43,450 bases of DNA from Chlamydiales bacterium STE3 (GTDB lineage Bacteria > Chlamydiota > Chlamydiia > Chlamydiales > Parachlamydiaceae), in assembly GCA_011125455.1 (NCBI GenBank), contig VKHO01000061.1, forward strand, positions 1 through 43,450, given 5' to 3'. Below, piece after piece: positions 43,197 to 43,450 of this stretch; position 1 is the stretch's first letter, and each line of letters begins with the position of its first letter. Below the pieces are notes generated by a model. The model saw only the letters and a program-made list of their open reading frames with translations, made no database searches and was not told the origin of the DNA. Position numbers and translations under genes: made by a program.

Positions 43197-43450
43197 TTTA
43201 ACCTCTTTAAATTAAAGCACTATTATATCATAGTTAAAATATAAAGTAAATAAACTAACTATTTTTAATTATTTTAAGTTTTTTATTTATAAAAAACTTA
43301 TTTTTAATTGATGTAGGTTTAAATTTGAGAAATTGTACACATACAATAAGGTTAAGGGGCCAAAAAACCCAGGGGATTTTAATTAGAAAGATTTGATAAA
43401 AAATTTCATAATAACCTCTGTTAAATAACTTTCATCCCAGCCAGCTTTTT

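Overview
The window looks like chromosome from an amoeba-associated member of the Chlamydiales, most likely the Parachlamydiaceae (Parachlamydia, Protochlamydia or Neochlamydia type). The DNA is AT-rich. Two gene blocks match, as I recall it, the conserved chlamydial order: tilS-ftsH-pnp-rpsO-tadA, and rpmE-prfA-prmC-ffh-rpsP-trmD-rplS-rnhB-gmk-rpoZ-metG. An F-box remnant, a Fic protein, Inc-like membrane proteins, an alanine racemase fusion and a polyamine importer point to an environmental chlamydia rather than Chlamydiaceae. The genus is an inference.

Region 1-5.2 kb is an accessory, decaying segment. It holds the edge of an IS5-like element, a broken F-box gene and a methyltransferase-like gene interrupted by two pairs of compensating frameshifts. 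These are followed by a small protein with a presequence-like N-terminus, a Fic AMP-transferase-type gene with a repeated heptamer in front of it, and a broken serine-recombinase tail that ends 1-2 bases from the 3' end of tRNA-Ser(UGA).

Region 5.2-18.9 kb carries a large 725-residue protein with a CX5K phosphatase-like loop and an M32 carboxypeptidase. It also carries a MurF-alanine racemase fusion, an LptF/LptG permease pair, a GYF-domain membrane protein, tilS and a long ftsH. Peptidoglycan precursor supply, LPS export, tRNA maturation and membrane proteolysis sit side by side here.

Region 18.9-25.6 kb has a compact potABCD operon, then pnp and rpsO on the minus strand. A long stem-loop lies between rpsO and pnp in the place where enterobacterial pnp is autoregulated. 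The potABCD operon and a small membrane-protein gene separate ftsH from pnp, which are neighbours in Chlamydiaceae.

Region 25.6-29.3 kb contains a 1.2 kb stretch without intact genes, several small unknown genes, and tadA in a tight overlapping set.

Region 29.3-41.7 kb is a translation and transcription block on the plus strand. It covers L31, release factor 1 and its methylase, SRP, S16, TrmD, L19, RNase HII, YicC, guanylate kinase, omega-like protein and MetRS. It is interrupted by two unknown minus-strand genes. The window ends with a 475-residue membrane protein that resembles a chlamydial inclusion-membrane or secreted protein. No rRNA genes or CRISPR arrays were seen.
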